A stretch of 64,000 nucleotides of DNA from Whitmania pigra. Lineage: Eukaryota; Annelida; Clitellata; Hirudinida; Haemopidae. Each line of letters starts with the position of its first letter. The stretch's first letter is position 1. The position numbers were made by a program, and so were the translations under genes. Below are positions 22,691 through 33,639 of the stretch, one piece after another. Under the pieces are notes generated by a model that was not told the origin of the DNA, did not search any database, and saw only the letters and a list, made by a program, of their open reading frames with translations. Location of the stretch: positions 1 to 64,000 of the forward strand of contig JAJTWR010000124.1 of the NCBI GenBank assembly GCA_021613335.1, written 5' to 3'.

Positions 22691-25537
22691 CCGTATTTTC
22701 ACGAAATAAACACGCAGACGAATTTAACACGCGGACGAATATAACACGCAATTTTTTCAATTTATGTAAAAAATCACTTATAAAACACGCAAAAGATTAT
22801 AACACGCACCAATAGACGCCTTTTTTTTTTAAGGAGTTTCTAATATATAAAACAATCAAATGTAAAAGTTGTAAAAAAATCTTCCGTTGGCTGAGCGGCC
22901 GATGCTTGAAGTGATAAATACAGTGATATATAGATAGAAGTGCTCTTGATTGAAATATAAGTCAAAATCATCTTAGTCATGCAAGCAAAGAAATAAATAG
23001 ATTGAAATATCGACGTCGTTAAGAAAGTGGCTGATAAACGTAACTCGTACACTGTTGCCTACAAGCTTCAAGTCATTTCTAGAGCAAAAGACAAAGGTAA
23101 CAGAGCAGCTGCTCGGGAGTTCAACGTTAATGAAGTGTCGGTTCGCGAATGGATAAAGAAGGAATGATTGCTTGAGAAACTGAACCTGAGAAAACATGCA
23201 TGCCTTGGCAAAAATGCGAAATGGCCAAAGTTAGAGTCTGATCTAAAGCTATGGGTCTTGGAACAAAGGAAGAGATAGCTTGTGACATTCCCGCTAGTGA
23301 AAGCATCTGGCGCCAGAACTGTGGCAATAACAAGTAGTTACGAACGGACATATTTCACAGTCATACTTGGATGCTCTGCGGCTGGCACAAAGTCAAAACC
23401 AATATTGATTTTCAAGAGACAATGCGAAAAATTTTCAGCATGAAGCTCTGGATTCAGAAATGTTCTCAAAAGAAGGGGCTTTTTTCAAAGAGCTCGCGGT
23501 TGATCATGGATGCAATGCCTGCTCATAAAGAGGAGCCAGTTAAGAAGATGCTCAACTTGGGCGGATGTCACATTGCAATCATCCCGGGTGGTCTACCATC
23601 CAAACTGCAACTACAAATCGTTAAGAAATTGACAGATCTGAGAGGGAGGAATGGATGCAGAATGGCACATACACTCACACACCGTCTGGACGAGACAAGA
23701 AGGCCTTGTATTCCGAGGTATGCACGTGGGTTGCACGAGCATGGGACAAAGTGTCTCCTGATTTGATTCTGAGTGGCTTTAGAAATGCTGGTATTAAGTC
23801 TACAGGAAAGGAGTAAAGTGACCGCCCGGACTTTGAACTAGCCTGCGATCCAGCAAGAGCCGAAATTGAATATGAAGACTGTTCGACTTTTGACGGATTT
23901 GAAGGCTTAGCGGATGATGATTAATTATTGGTCTTATGATTGACTTTTTGAATGTCTGTTAATAAATTGTTTAAAAACTTCAAAGAACTGGTTAACGATT
24001 CATGAGCTCGCTGCAATTAACCAAAATTTGTCACGAATCGCTTCGATATTGCGTTCTCTCTTCAATTCTTCCTCGAAACTATTTTTATCTTAAGATTTGC
24101 ATCAACTTCCTACTTTGGAATGCATATTGTTTACGCATAATAATTTGTAAGCAATACTTCAAAGGACGGTAACGAACTCGTTAACCAATTCCACGCTGCA
24201 GAGTCCGCTTAACAAGTCTCTGTGTCCCATAACTCCCTAAATATGGAAATCACATATTTTAAATGTACAAATCTTAAAAGACATTTGTGAATATTTGAGA
24301 TCAATTCTTGGAATAGATGATGAAGTAAATCAGATGCATCATGCTATGGAAAGTATAGCATTGTTGAGGTCCAAACCGTACATCAATTATAACATGAAAT
24401 TTCATGAGATTTCAAGGTTAAAGTCTCCCTTTCAAAAACCATAAATGGATCATTGATCTTAGCATGAAACGCAGCTCATGTGTACAATAACCTTTATAAT
24501 TGCATCGAAAGAAACAAGGTTTTTTTTAAAATAAATTGAGATCAATTCTTGAAGCAAATACTGAAGTTATGCATTTGTACCATGCTCTGGGACACAGCTT
24601 CACCTGTGAAGGTATGGCATTGTTGAGGTTCAAACCGTGCATCAACTATAACATAAAAGTGTAGCCAAAAGCTGCATATAATTTATACCATCCAATGGGT
24701 TTCATGATTTTCTCTTATAGCAATGTAGAAAATCAAGTGACTCATCACCAGAAAAAGCCAAAGCAGTGATGGTAATTCATTACAATTACCAATTTGAATC
24801 TTCATAATGAGTTCCAAGAGAATGGGCTAAGACTTCCATTTTGTTTTCCAATAAAGACTGCAAAAGACTGATAACTGACACTATTACCAAAATTGTATCT
24901 ATTTTCTCCATGATTTTGAGAAGTGTTCAAAGAGTTTTTATAGCAAGACCATTAAGAGATTGAAGACATTTGCTACAATAAGTCCACACATGTGATGTTT
25001 GACTATTAAAATATTAAATAGCACCAACCAAAGCTGTCTGAATCACCAGTGCTAAAAAAAACATTGTCACACAAACTGAAAACATTAGCTCCAATTATAA
25101 TTATGAGTAACAAAGAGTTGAAAAATTATGATGAAAATTCATAAAATAGTACAACACCCTACAAGTTTCCTATAGTTACCATCAATTAATTTATGTTAAA
25201 TTCAAGTTGACGTCATAAATTCGAGAGCTGGACAATGCAATGATTAGCGGGAATGTTTTGTCACATGCTTCTGTAAGCATATATCGAAAGTTCTTTATGC
25301 AATGCACTAACGCCCAATCATTTACAAACTATTTAAAGTTAAAAATATAGTCTAAAGCTTTTACAAAAACAATCAACAGTCTATGCTATCATTTAAATGT
25401 TTTTATTTTTTGTTGGTCGGAAATCACATTCATGTAAATTTAATCTAGCATAACACGCATACGATTATAGCACGCATAGGGGGTGCATGGTAAGTAAAAT
25501 CGAACATAACACGCATGTAATATGGGTGAAAATACGG
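22691..25537 (+). mobile_element. Full-length but dead Tigger/pogo DNA transposon
   Basis: Perfect 12-bp terminal inverted repeats, CCGTATTTTCAC (22691-22702) and GTGAAAATACGG (25526-25537), are each bounded by TA as expected for the Tc1/mariner/pogo superfamily. Inside each end are several copies of an AACACGCA-like word (five at the left, three at the right), which are candidate transposase-binding sites. The 2.85-kb body holds a broken transposase in its left third and non-coding AT-rich DNA to the right, with a diverged internal duplication (about 24289-24410 and 24535-24655). Confidence 0.85.
23030..23935 (+). pseudogene. Tigger/pogo transposase pseudogene
   Basis: The N-terminal helix-turn-helix reads YTVAYKLQVISRAKDKGN, then FNVNEVSVREWIKKE, and stops at 23165-23167. 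Part of the DDE core follows in broken frames: CSAAGTKSKPILIFKRQ near 23370-23425, then LIMDAMPAHKEEPVKK (a catalytic Asp) and IIPGGLPSKLQ near 23500-23620. The remainder (VWTRQ ... SPDLILSGFRNAG) resembles the family's C-terminal region. The vertebrate Tigger and JRK proteins are relatives. At least four stops or shifts. Confidence 0.75.
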
Positions 25538-25839
25538 TAATTTGAATTTATTTGTTTTACGGTTAATCAAAATGAAAGTAGTAATTTTTGGTGGTCAAAC
25601 ACGCAGCGAGGCTTTAAATTAGCCAACTATAATCATCGGTAAGCCTATCAGTTTTTCATCTCATCATAAGTGTATCTGCAACGACCGTTACACCATACAG
25701 CCTTAGTCAAAGATAACCAGCCACATGCTACTTGTACATATTTGTGTGCACTAGGCAAACTGGTGTTTCGACGGAGATTAAGCTACACAAGTTCTTAAAA
25801 CCTATGTAATTATGTGGAACCGACATGCAAGAGAGATGG

Positions 25840-26070
25840 CTACAACAAAACTTTGCGGGCTTTTCTGCGTGCAGACAGTTCAATTATACTGTTGTAATCA
25901 ATCGTTCTTGCAAGTCGACCTTCCACTGCCAGCATTCCAAGGCTGGTCAGGCGTTCTTGACACTTTGTCGTTCTCAGAACATTTTTAACTCGGGCCAATG
26001 TGATGAAAGATTGTTATGCTTGAGCAACGGTAACCGGAATTTTCAAAGTGTGTAGACGGTTCAGCAAGTC
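25840..26070 (-). mobile_element. hAT transposase C-terminal (dimerisation) fragment
   Basis: The minus strand reads LARVKNVLRTTKCQERLTSL, then GMLAVEGRLARTIDY and ELSARRKARKV. This matches the end of the hAT dimerisation domain (R-x-K-x2-LR-x4-QERL-x2-L). Sequence to about 26290 may be more of the same, but no motif shows it. Independent of the DUF4371 fragment at 2.9 kb. Confidence 0.5.
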
Positions 26071-26640
26071 GAATGGCGACAGACTTTTCTGTCCGAGGTT
26101 TGCAACGTGTATAGTTTTCAGATGTTCCAGCTCGTTCAACAGCATATCGACTGAATTTCTAAGAAACCGACTGTATCCATGGAATTCCCACCAATTTCCC
26201 TTCTAGAGTAAGTGATGCATCAACTTCTACGGACACAGCCCTGTCGTGTAGAGACGCAACAATAAACGCTTCGCTCAACACGCGCCGACTTTTCGACTGC
26301 ATCAGTTATATGAGAAAATTTCATGAGCGATTACGTTTGTAACCTAACATGTGGTACAGAAATGACGTCCAATGCGATTACATAAATTGCAAGAGAGCAT
26401 TATAAAATGGTTGACTCGAAGTGGGCGTTTCAGTATTATCCTGCGTTTTTCCTAGTTACGACGCCATTATTAAATGACACAATAACATAGCTGTTGTTAT
26501 TTATTATAGCAACGGATATGCTCTTTCAATATCGTGATAGTTTGACAAATTAAATATTTTAAGATTTTATAAGATTTATAAGATATTATAAGATTTTTAC
26601 ATCCTTTAGACCAAAAATCAACTTTAGCAGTAATCTAGTG

Positions 26641-27126
26641 CAGTGGTTCTCAACCCCCGGTCCGTGAATCAAATGGTACCGGGCCGCCCAAGGAACAATA
26701 AATTATTTCCATTTCATTAAAAAAATTAAATTAGTTTGTAGGGCTTGATAACAACCGCTGCCATCTCTTTCTTAGCGTGTTCTGTAAAATTATTGGGTCT
26801 GATTTTGTAACATTTTAAGAATAACGATTAACTTATAAAAAAATTATACACTTTTTAATTAAATTAAATTTGTAATTTAAAATCATTTTTAATAATCTAA
26901 TTAAGTGATTGCAGTGAAGTAATTTCATTATTATCTTTTTTCCTTTTCTTCTGAATTTCGCCCCATAACTTCACCAGGCTCCAATCGTGCAGGAAATTAT
27001 ATAATTAATTTTTGTAATTTTATTACGTAATATTCAACCACACTCTATCACCCCAGCCCCCCAGGTCCGCGGTAAAATTATCAGGCATTGACCGGTCCGC
27101 GGCGAAAAAAAGGTTGAGGACCAATG
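26641..27126. mobile_element. hAT-type MITE, CAGTGGTTCTCAACC family
   Basis: Inverted ends CAGTGGTTCTCAACC (26641-26655) and GGTTGAGGACCAATG (27112-27126) are bounded by the perfect 8-bp target duplication ATCTAGTG (26633-26640 and 27127-27134). The subterminal regions are GC-rich with related GGTCCG words on both sides (CGGTCCGTG, CCGGTCCGCGG) around an AT-rich centre. Non-coding, 486 bp. This end sequence is widespread in animal hAT elements. Confidence 0.88.
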
Positions 27127-27134
27127 ATCTAGTG

Positions 27135-27726
27135 TGTATAACTCCACAGAAATAGAAGTGATGATAAATCAAAGCTTTCCTGCTAGGGAACAACACAAAT
27201 CAAAGGATCTGTAATGGTCCGTTTCGCCTAAAATGGTGTGGGCATCCTACACCACCTTACCTTAGCGTCTCACATCAGAATACAGAGTTTATACACCCTA
27301 CGTGAAATGGACTGTTCGTTCGGCAGTTTATAAAAGTATTTTACAGTATGTAAAACTGTGGGGCTATTAGGACATTATATTCTGCCGTCTACAGTAAACG
27401 AAGAGACGTGCAAAAATTGACATGATCGGACCGGCCAGGCCCCCTTAAAGATGCGGGCCCCCTGGCGTCACTGCCCGTTGATCCTCGTTGCCGGCATCGT
27501 ATGTAATCCATTATTTCTTTAATAAACACTGAAGTAAAATATTCAATACTTGATTAAACCTCGACTACATGGACCTTGAGCATCAAGTAACTTACATTTC
27601 AAATTACGAAAAAAATCGCAATGCATGGTCTGTTTATTTTATACTTTTGTATAATTATTATGTAAACAATTTATATTGTTTTCGTGTGCATTTAAAAATT
27701 ATATTGTTTATTCTTTAAGATGTTAT
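27135..27726. other. Spacer, no gene seen
   Basis: Short GC-rich patches (about 27425-27480, CCCCCTGGCGTC) look like transposon remnants, but no family was identified. Confidence 0.3.
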
Positions 27727-28306
27727 TGGTAAAACCGTTCGAGACGGACGCACACATTTTAATGAGATGCTAAGAAAAAATAAAGCTCCACCTCTAAACA
27801 AATTAAACTCCGCCTAAAATGAGTAAAAGTGAATCTTTTATCCGCAATATATATTAAGTCATTTACATAAAAGTCTCTAATAAAGTTTTATTATAATTTT
27901 GGAAATACTTGACGTCTGACATTAGCAATCGAGTGTTTAAAGCTTACGCTTTGCCTTACCCTAACCCCTAACCCTACCCTATCCCCCAATCCTAACCCTA
28001 CCCTAACCCCTAACCATACCCTATCCCCTAATCCTAACCCTACCCTAACCCCTAACCCTACCATATCCCCTAACCCTACCCTATCCCCTAATCCTAACCA
28101 TAACCCTACCCTAACACTTGAGCGGATCTATTCGGATCCTAAATATGCGGACCGAGTTTCCCTAAAAAGAGATTTACCTAAAAATATTACGGATCAAAGA
28201 TTTACTTTTACTCATTTTAGGCGGAGCTTAATTTGTTTTGGGTGGAGCTTCATTAAAGTAGAGCATCTCATTAAAATGTGTGCGTCCGTCTCGAACGGTT
28301 TTACCA
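27727..28306. mobile_element. MITE with about 120-bp inverted repeats around telomere-like DNA
   Basis: The left arm (27727-27850) and right arm (28180-28306) are inverted copies starting TGGTAAAACCGTTCGAGACG and stay alignable for about 120 bp, including AAATGAGTAAAAGT. The centre holds the CCCTAA-type tract. No clear target duplication could be fixed at the ends, and no coding region is present. The right end lies only 68 bp before the start codon chosen for the selenophosphate synthetase gene. Confidence 0.78.
27953..28116. repeat. Degenerate interstitial telomere-like array (CCCTAA type)
   Basis: About 160 bp of CCCTAACCCCTAACCCTACC-like units, with CCCTATCCCC and CCTAATC variants, on the plus strand. 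The minus strand carries the TTAGGG sense. It lies inside the MITE rather than free in the genome. Confidence 0.9.
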
Positions 28307-28373
28307 CAAAGTATCACAATAGATGTTTAGATTTAATCAAATTTCATCAAACATCAGGTGGAATATTAGATCA

Positions 28374-30491
28374 ATGATGGGAGAATTTATTCCTGAACAA
28401 CATGGTCTTGAGGCATCTTTTCGTTTGACTTCATTCACTGGCATGAAAGGATGTGGATGCAAAGTTCCTCAGGCTTCTCTTCTGAAATTGCTTGAGGGTC
28501 TAAAGCATCCTGAGATGCCCAAGGATTCTGTAGTTCATGATTCACCATTGCCTGAAATTGGTTGGTTTTTAATCTTTTTTATTGATGTTATGTGCAACGA
28601 AGAGGGAATTAATGATTAATTAATGATTAAAATTTTTAATCAATGGTAATTTCCTTGATTGAAATTTAACCCATTGCTTGAGGGTCTAAAGCATCCTGAG
28701 ATGCCCAAGGATTCTGTAGTTCATGATTCACCATTGCCTGAAATTGGTTGGTTTTTAATCTTTTTTATTGATGTTATGTGCAACGAAGAGGGAATTAATG
28801 ATTAATTAATGATTAAAATTTTTAATCAATGGTAATTTCCTTGATTGAAATTTAACCCATTGTATTACAATTGTTAATACTGATTGATTGATATATTTGA
28901 AATAGAGTTAATTAGTCTAACAAGAAAATGTTAATCGGTCACAGTATTAGTAATATTGTTAATATTTTCCGATGAAAGGAATTGGCATGGATTCTTGTGT
29001 TCTTCCCATTTCTGGTACTGATCTCTTCCTCATAGAAACAACAGACTTCTTTTATCCTCTAGTTGAAGACCCTTATGTCATGGTTAGACATGTAATTTTT
29101 ATATTATTATATAACTTAGATAGCTACATTTGGTTGCATCGAATTTAGTTTTTTTTTAAATATGAATACCATTTAAAAGATTTTCTACTCATCTCTTAAT
29201 TGTATTTTTTTCAGGGAAAGATAACATGTGCTAATGTTTTGAGTGATTTATATGCTATGGGAGTTGTTAATTGCAATAATATGCTTATGTTGATGGGAGT
29301 GAGTCAAAAGATGTCTGAAAAGGAGAGAAATATTGTTGTCCCACTCATCATTTCAGGTTTCAGGGTGATTTTTCTGATATTGATGACATTACTAATGGGC
29401 TCATACAATAAACATAATATAATAACAGTAATTGCATGGATATTGTTAGTCAAGGTGTTTAACATTGTTTCTGAATTTGTGTTTTTCAGGATCTTGCTAT
29501 ACAAGCTGGAACAACAATTAATGGAGGACAAACGGTTATGAATCCTTGGATGACTATAGGAGGAGTTGCAACAGCCATTTGTAAAGATACCCAATTTATA
29601 ATGTGAGATTTAAAAAAGTCACTTTTTAATCAAGAATATCTTTTAGAACTTACATTTTTTTAGGCCAAACATGGCAGAAATTGGTGATTTGTTAGTTCTA
29701 ACAAAACCCATTGGAATCCAAATGGCAGTCAATGCTCACCAGTGGATCAATGGCCATCAACCTGATAAATGGTCCAAAATAAGCACAGTGGTAACTGAAG
29801 AAGATGTTAATGTTGCCTACAGGATAGCAATGGCCTCCATGGCTCGCCTGAATAAGACAGGTATAAAGCTAATGTGATGAATATGTGTAAGAGTGAATAT
29901 GAGAATCATGGTTAATTTTCAGGGGCTCAACTTATGCACAAATATAAAGCTCATGGTGCAACTGATGTGACTGGATTTGGAATTCTGGGACATGCAAAAA
30001 ATCTTGCATCCATCCAAAAGAGAAGTGTTACATTTGATATTAATCTTCTTCCAGTTATTGCCAACGTAAGTAAGATGGCAAGTAATTATGGCCCTCCATT
30101 TAATAAACTTCATGAAGGTCTTGCAGCTGAAACTTCAGGTAATGCATTCCCTAATAAATTCTGTTCAGTTTATGAGTAATCAGATTATCTTAGATCAACT
30201 TAGTTCAAGTCCAAATTAGGCATAAAGTATCATATGCAATTATCAAATTTGGTCTTTTAACACCTAGTATTTCATAATTTTTAGATATGATTATTCAATT
30301 CACTTGTAGGGGGCCTTCTTGTAATTTTGCCTAAAGATAAAGCTGAGGATTTCTGTGCTGAGATCTTTAGAATTGATGGGGTACCTGCTTGGATAGTTGG
30401 AGAGGTTAGAGAAGGTGACAGGACAGCCATTCTTTCTGGCTCAAATGTGGTTGAAGTGGCTCTGAATCCAGAAACACAAGGATGTTCTTGA
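28374..30491 (+). CDS. SEPHS2: Selenophosphate synthetase (SelD/SPS2 type, Cys form)
   Basis: Seven exons: 28374-28560, 28979-29082, 29215-29364, 29490-29602, 29664-29860, 29923-30138 and 30310-30491. They join in consistent phase to 382 codons, close to the usual length. The enzyme makes selenophosphate from selenide and ATP for selenocysteine synthesis. The N-terminal catalytic loop reads [11 protein letters not shown], with Cys at residue 27 (codon TGT) where SPS2 often has Sec, and the conserved Lys at 30. [34 protein letters not shown] and [11 protein letters not shown] mark the ATP-binding and fold regions. Two in-frame ATGs stand at 28374 and 28377; an earlier ATG at 28323 is possible but adds residues unlike the family. 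Assignment to the SPS2 branch rests on the Cys; an SPS1-type gene would usually have another residue there. Confidence 0.9.
28487..28858. repeat. 186-bp tandem duplication across the SelD exon 1 donor
   Basis: 28487-28672 is repeated as 28673-28858 with no difference seen. The unit covers the last 74 nt of exon 1, the donor and 112 nt of intron. The second copy has no acceptor before it, so it lies in the intron as a decoy exon end. Confidence 0.92.
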
Positions 30492-30518
30492 TAAAATGGA
30501 CCTTTACAACTTTGTGTT

Positions 30519-30524
30519 AATAAA
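30519..30524 (+). promoter_or_regulatory. Polyadenylation signal of the SelD gene
   Basis: AATAAA 28 nt after the stop codon, the first one downstream. The 3' untranslated region would be very short. No SECIS element is needed because the enzyme uses Cys. Confidence 0.5.
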
Positions 30525-30594
30525 CTGCGTTATTTTTTCAAAATTTAATCGACAACAAAGCGTTCTTCATTAGCTCATCATTACCAAAACGTAA

Positions 30595-30683
30595 TTAGAA
30601 CTTTGTTACATTTTTTTAGGCCAAACATGGCAGAAATTGGTGATTTGTTAGTTCTAACAAAACCCGTTGGAATCCAAATGGCA
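30595..30683 (+). pseudogene. Duplicate of the start of SelD exon 5 (left piece)
   Basis: Nearly identical to 29643-29727, including the intron end and acceptor (TTTTTTTAGG) and the first 64 nt of exon 5. It breaks at ATGGCA, where the gypsy element begins. Confidence 0.88.
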
Positions 30684-33192
30684 AAAACATTACTCATCAG
30701 CTTTAAAACAAGACATTCAAATTAACAACAAAGGAAGATTCTAATTCCTTGTGGATAATGGCTTAAAGGATAGTGATTATGAGGTGACTATCAAACATCA
30801 ACTTGAAGCCCGTAGAATCCAATGCTACTATCGGAAGATTTAGTGAGAAAATTCGGAGGTGTGCATTGTTTCACATAACTAGATTTGGCTAATGCCTATA
30901 ACCAAATAAAATTGAATAATGAACGTCAAAGGAAGCTTGCTCTGAGTACCCATAGAGGAGTCTTATTGCAAAGGAGACTTCCGTTCGGTATCAGTTCCGC
31001 TCGGAATACTTCCAGGAAATAATTGATCAGTTGATTGGTGATTTGCCATATATCTTGGTGATATCTTCTTTAGCCACTGCAGAAGATCACTTGAATAATA
31101 TCAGATACACATTGCAATGATTTCAAGACAAAGGATTAAGGTGCAATCTGAGGAAGCGTGTTTTTGCAGAACCGTCAGTCAAGTACCTGGGTCATATCAT
31201 CTCTAAAGATAGTAAAAACAAAGGAGACCAGGTGCCATTGCCCAATTGCCAGCGCCAACTGACTTAACGAGTCTAAAGTCATTTTTGGGTGCAGTTCAGT
31301 TTTATCATAAGTTCATTCCGAACTTAGCTTCTCTGGCGGCACTGTTGAATGCGTTGACGTGAAAGAACACACCCTGGAGATGGGAATTTCTGAAAAGTCA
31401 GCTTTTGAACAGTTGAAGAAAGTCATCCAAAAAGATGTTTGATTAGCACATTTTGATATAAATTTGCGTATAGGCATTGCTTGTCATACATCAGATGTTG
31501 GGATTGGTGCAGTGCTGTTCCATAGAGATAAAGAGGAGAATGAAAGCCCTGTAGCCAATGTATCCAAGACACTGAACGACTCTCAGCGACGATATAGCCA
31601 AATTCACAAAGAGGCTCTCGCTATAATCTTTGTGTTTCAAAAATTTCATCATTACATTTATGGACGAAAATTCATTTATTGATCACAGATCATAAACCTT
31701 TGCTGAGCATGTTTTAAGAAAGGAATTCTGATCATGGCAGCGGATCGTCTTGCAAGATTGTATTGTTAAATCAATACGAATATGAAATCAAAATCCGGGA
31801 AACTGCAAAGCATGGGAACGCAGATGTTTTAAGTCATCTTCCAATCAGAGAGGATGCGCTACTTGATTTTTATTTGTGAAGAGGAAAATGATTTTCATTC
31901 AGTGTGTTTAGTTAAGACCATTACAGAACAAATTGGATTTGTGGATCCAAAACATTGATTAAAGAATCAAACAAAGATCCAAGCATTTCAAACTTTATGA
32001 AGTACGTAAAAGAGGGTTGGCCACAGAAGATTGAAAATGAGAAGATCAAAAAATACAAGAAGCTTGAAAATTTTCTGTCTGTTGTAAAGGGTTGCCTGAT
32101 GTTTGGTGCCAGATTGAAGTATTAGAATTACTGCATTTAGGACATTGTGGGATGCAAAAGATGAAACAGCTGGCATGTTATTGGCCCCTTATCGACGGTG
32201 ACATTTAACATCTGAGCAATTCTTGAGAGCCATGCAGACATCATCAGAATGCTCCAACCAAGGCAACGATTCACCCATGGATTCTTCCGGATAAACCTTG
32301 GATCTGAGTACGTGGATCATGCAATACGTTTTCTGGGTTTAAATTGGCTCATGATGATAGATGCTTTCTCGAAATGTCAGTGTATCCATGCAACTAAATT
32401 AATAAACTCCAATTCGACTATTCAGTTGTTGGGGGAAGACTTTTCTCATTTTGGTATCGGATAACGCTACAGCCTTCATAGATTGGTACAGACAATGAAA
32501 CAATCACTGAGAAAATCTTCTCTACCTCTGCGCCAAGCCCTTCAAGAATTTATGATGCAGGCTAGGAGAACTCCTCTGAACACTGGTTTCTCACCAAGTG
32601 AAGTATTGAATGGTAGACAAATAAGAAGCAGATTGGACGCGATATTACCGACATCCGTGAACATGACGCCCAGGCCAAAAACAAGAGAAGCTTACTCTAG
32701 TTCTCACGAATTTACAACGGGAATGCCCCGTTACACAAAACGTTTTGGTCACCGGAATGACCGGGAGCCTAAATGGATTCCTGCGACCGTGGCGGAAGTT
32801 CAAGGACCTCGAACAGTAAAAGTCCAACTACCACCAAATGGGGTTCTACAAGAACGACATGTCGATCAATTACAAAGAAGAACTTCAGCAGAAGGAGAGG
32901 AGATTCAAGAGGACTCCAAAGAACATTCAAAGAAACAGAATCCAGGCAGGTCGGAAGTTCAGTCAACCAAAAGATCACCACGCAGTTGCCACCCGCCTGA
33001 TAGATTAATTGTAAACTCTAAGCTTAGAAGATATCAGGGAACTAATTAAAAGGGTGAGGTGTTGTAACGCCGTAATTGAATGGGAGTTCACTTTTAGTTG
33101 TTATGTTTATCGTTGAGTTACTTGCGGCTTGCATTCGTGTGAATAAAGTTGAATTATAATGACTGTTGTCGACGTCTAAACATATAACAACA
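30684..33192 (+). mobile_element. Degraded Ty3/gypsy retrotransposon (5' part missing) in the SelD exon 5 duplicate
   Basis: Broken frames carry, in order, reverse transcriptase (LANAYNQIKLN near 30890, LPFGISS near 30985, YLGDIF in place of the usual YxDD box near 31055), tether (LKSFLGAVQFYHKFIPNL near 31275-31330), RNase H (DVGIGAVLF and SQRRYSQIHKEALAIIF, 31464-31640) and integrase pieces. The integrase core is cut short near 32465-32480. A C-terminal frame (32483-33049) keeps RRTPLNTGFSPSEVLNGRQ. A polypurine tract (AAAAGGGTGAGG) precedes the 3' LTR. The 5' LTR, gag and protease are missing. Many stops show it is dead. Confidence 0.85.
33060..33192 (+). repeat. 3' LTR of the gypsy element
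   Basis: Starts TGTTGTAAC and ends ATAACAACA, the expected short inverted ends. It is 133 bp, lies directly after the polypurine tract, and contains AATAAA at about 33141. No matching 5' LTR is present. Confidence 0.75.
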
Positions 33193-33197
33193 TAATA

Positions 33198-33244
33198 GGA
33201 TCAATGACCATCAACCTGATAAATGGTCCAAAATAAATAAGCAT
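33198..33244 (+). pseudogene. Duplicate of SelD exon 5 (right piece)
   Basis: GGATCAATGACCATCAACC and onward matches 29744-29783 with few changes. Compared with the true exon, 16 bp (29728-29743) between the two pieces are missing at the insertion site. Confidence 0.85.
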
Positions 33245-33286
33245 TTAATAATGACCGCGCAGTCACTTTGCGATTGACCAAAATAC

Positions 33287-33478
33287 TCATGACACAACCA
33301 TCTGTTGTTGGGGTATGATCAATGATGCTTTTACTAGCTCTTCTCTAACATAACACACATCGGCTCCACTATCAACTAAATCTGCAATAAGAGGTGGCTG
33401 ACTTAAAAGATCTAATATGGAATTCTCATGCATCGATTCATGCCTTAATCGACCAATCGAAATATTTGTCTGCCTCAT
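33287..33478 (-). mobile_element. Retroelement aspartic protease fragment
   Basis: The minus-strand frame reads PPLIADLVDSGADVCYVREELV. The DSGAD core is the active-site loop of LTR-retrotransposon aspartic proteases. It is on the opposite strand from the gypsy element to its left and so comes from a different insertion. Confidence 0.5.
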
Positions 33479-33639
33479 TTTCTTTATAAAATGGGTTCAC
33501 ATGGTTCCCTTCGAACCGCACAACGATATATTTTCCCACGGAAGGAGAAATTGGTTTATGTTTCGAGCAGTTTTTAAGACTGCTCCTTTTCGTGGCAATA
33601 GAAGCGCAATCCTAGATATTTGGATGCGGACTAGTTAAA

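Noticed and set aside
23371..23766. 131-codon frame as a host gene
   Set aside because: It is the core of a broken Tigger/pogo transposase inside exact terminal repeats.
28323..28373. Upstream ATG for the SelD gene
   Set aside because: Adds 17 residues unlike the family and lies 17 bp from the MITE end; a possible acceptor (CATCAG at about 28352-28357) suggests this is 5' untranslated or intron sequence. Kept only as an alternative.
28443..28475. A selenocysteine (UGA) codon in the SelD active site
   Set aside because: The codon is TGT in both possible alignments; there is no in-frame TGA before the true stop and no SECIS requirement.
28673..28860. Second copy of the SelD exon 1 end as an extra coding exon
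   Set aside because: There is no acceptor before it, and skipping to it from exon 1 would need one.
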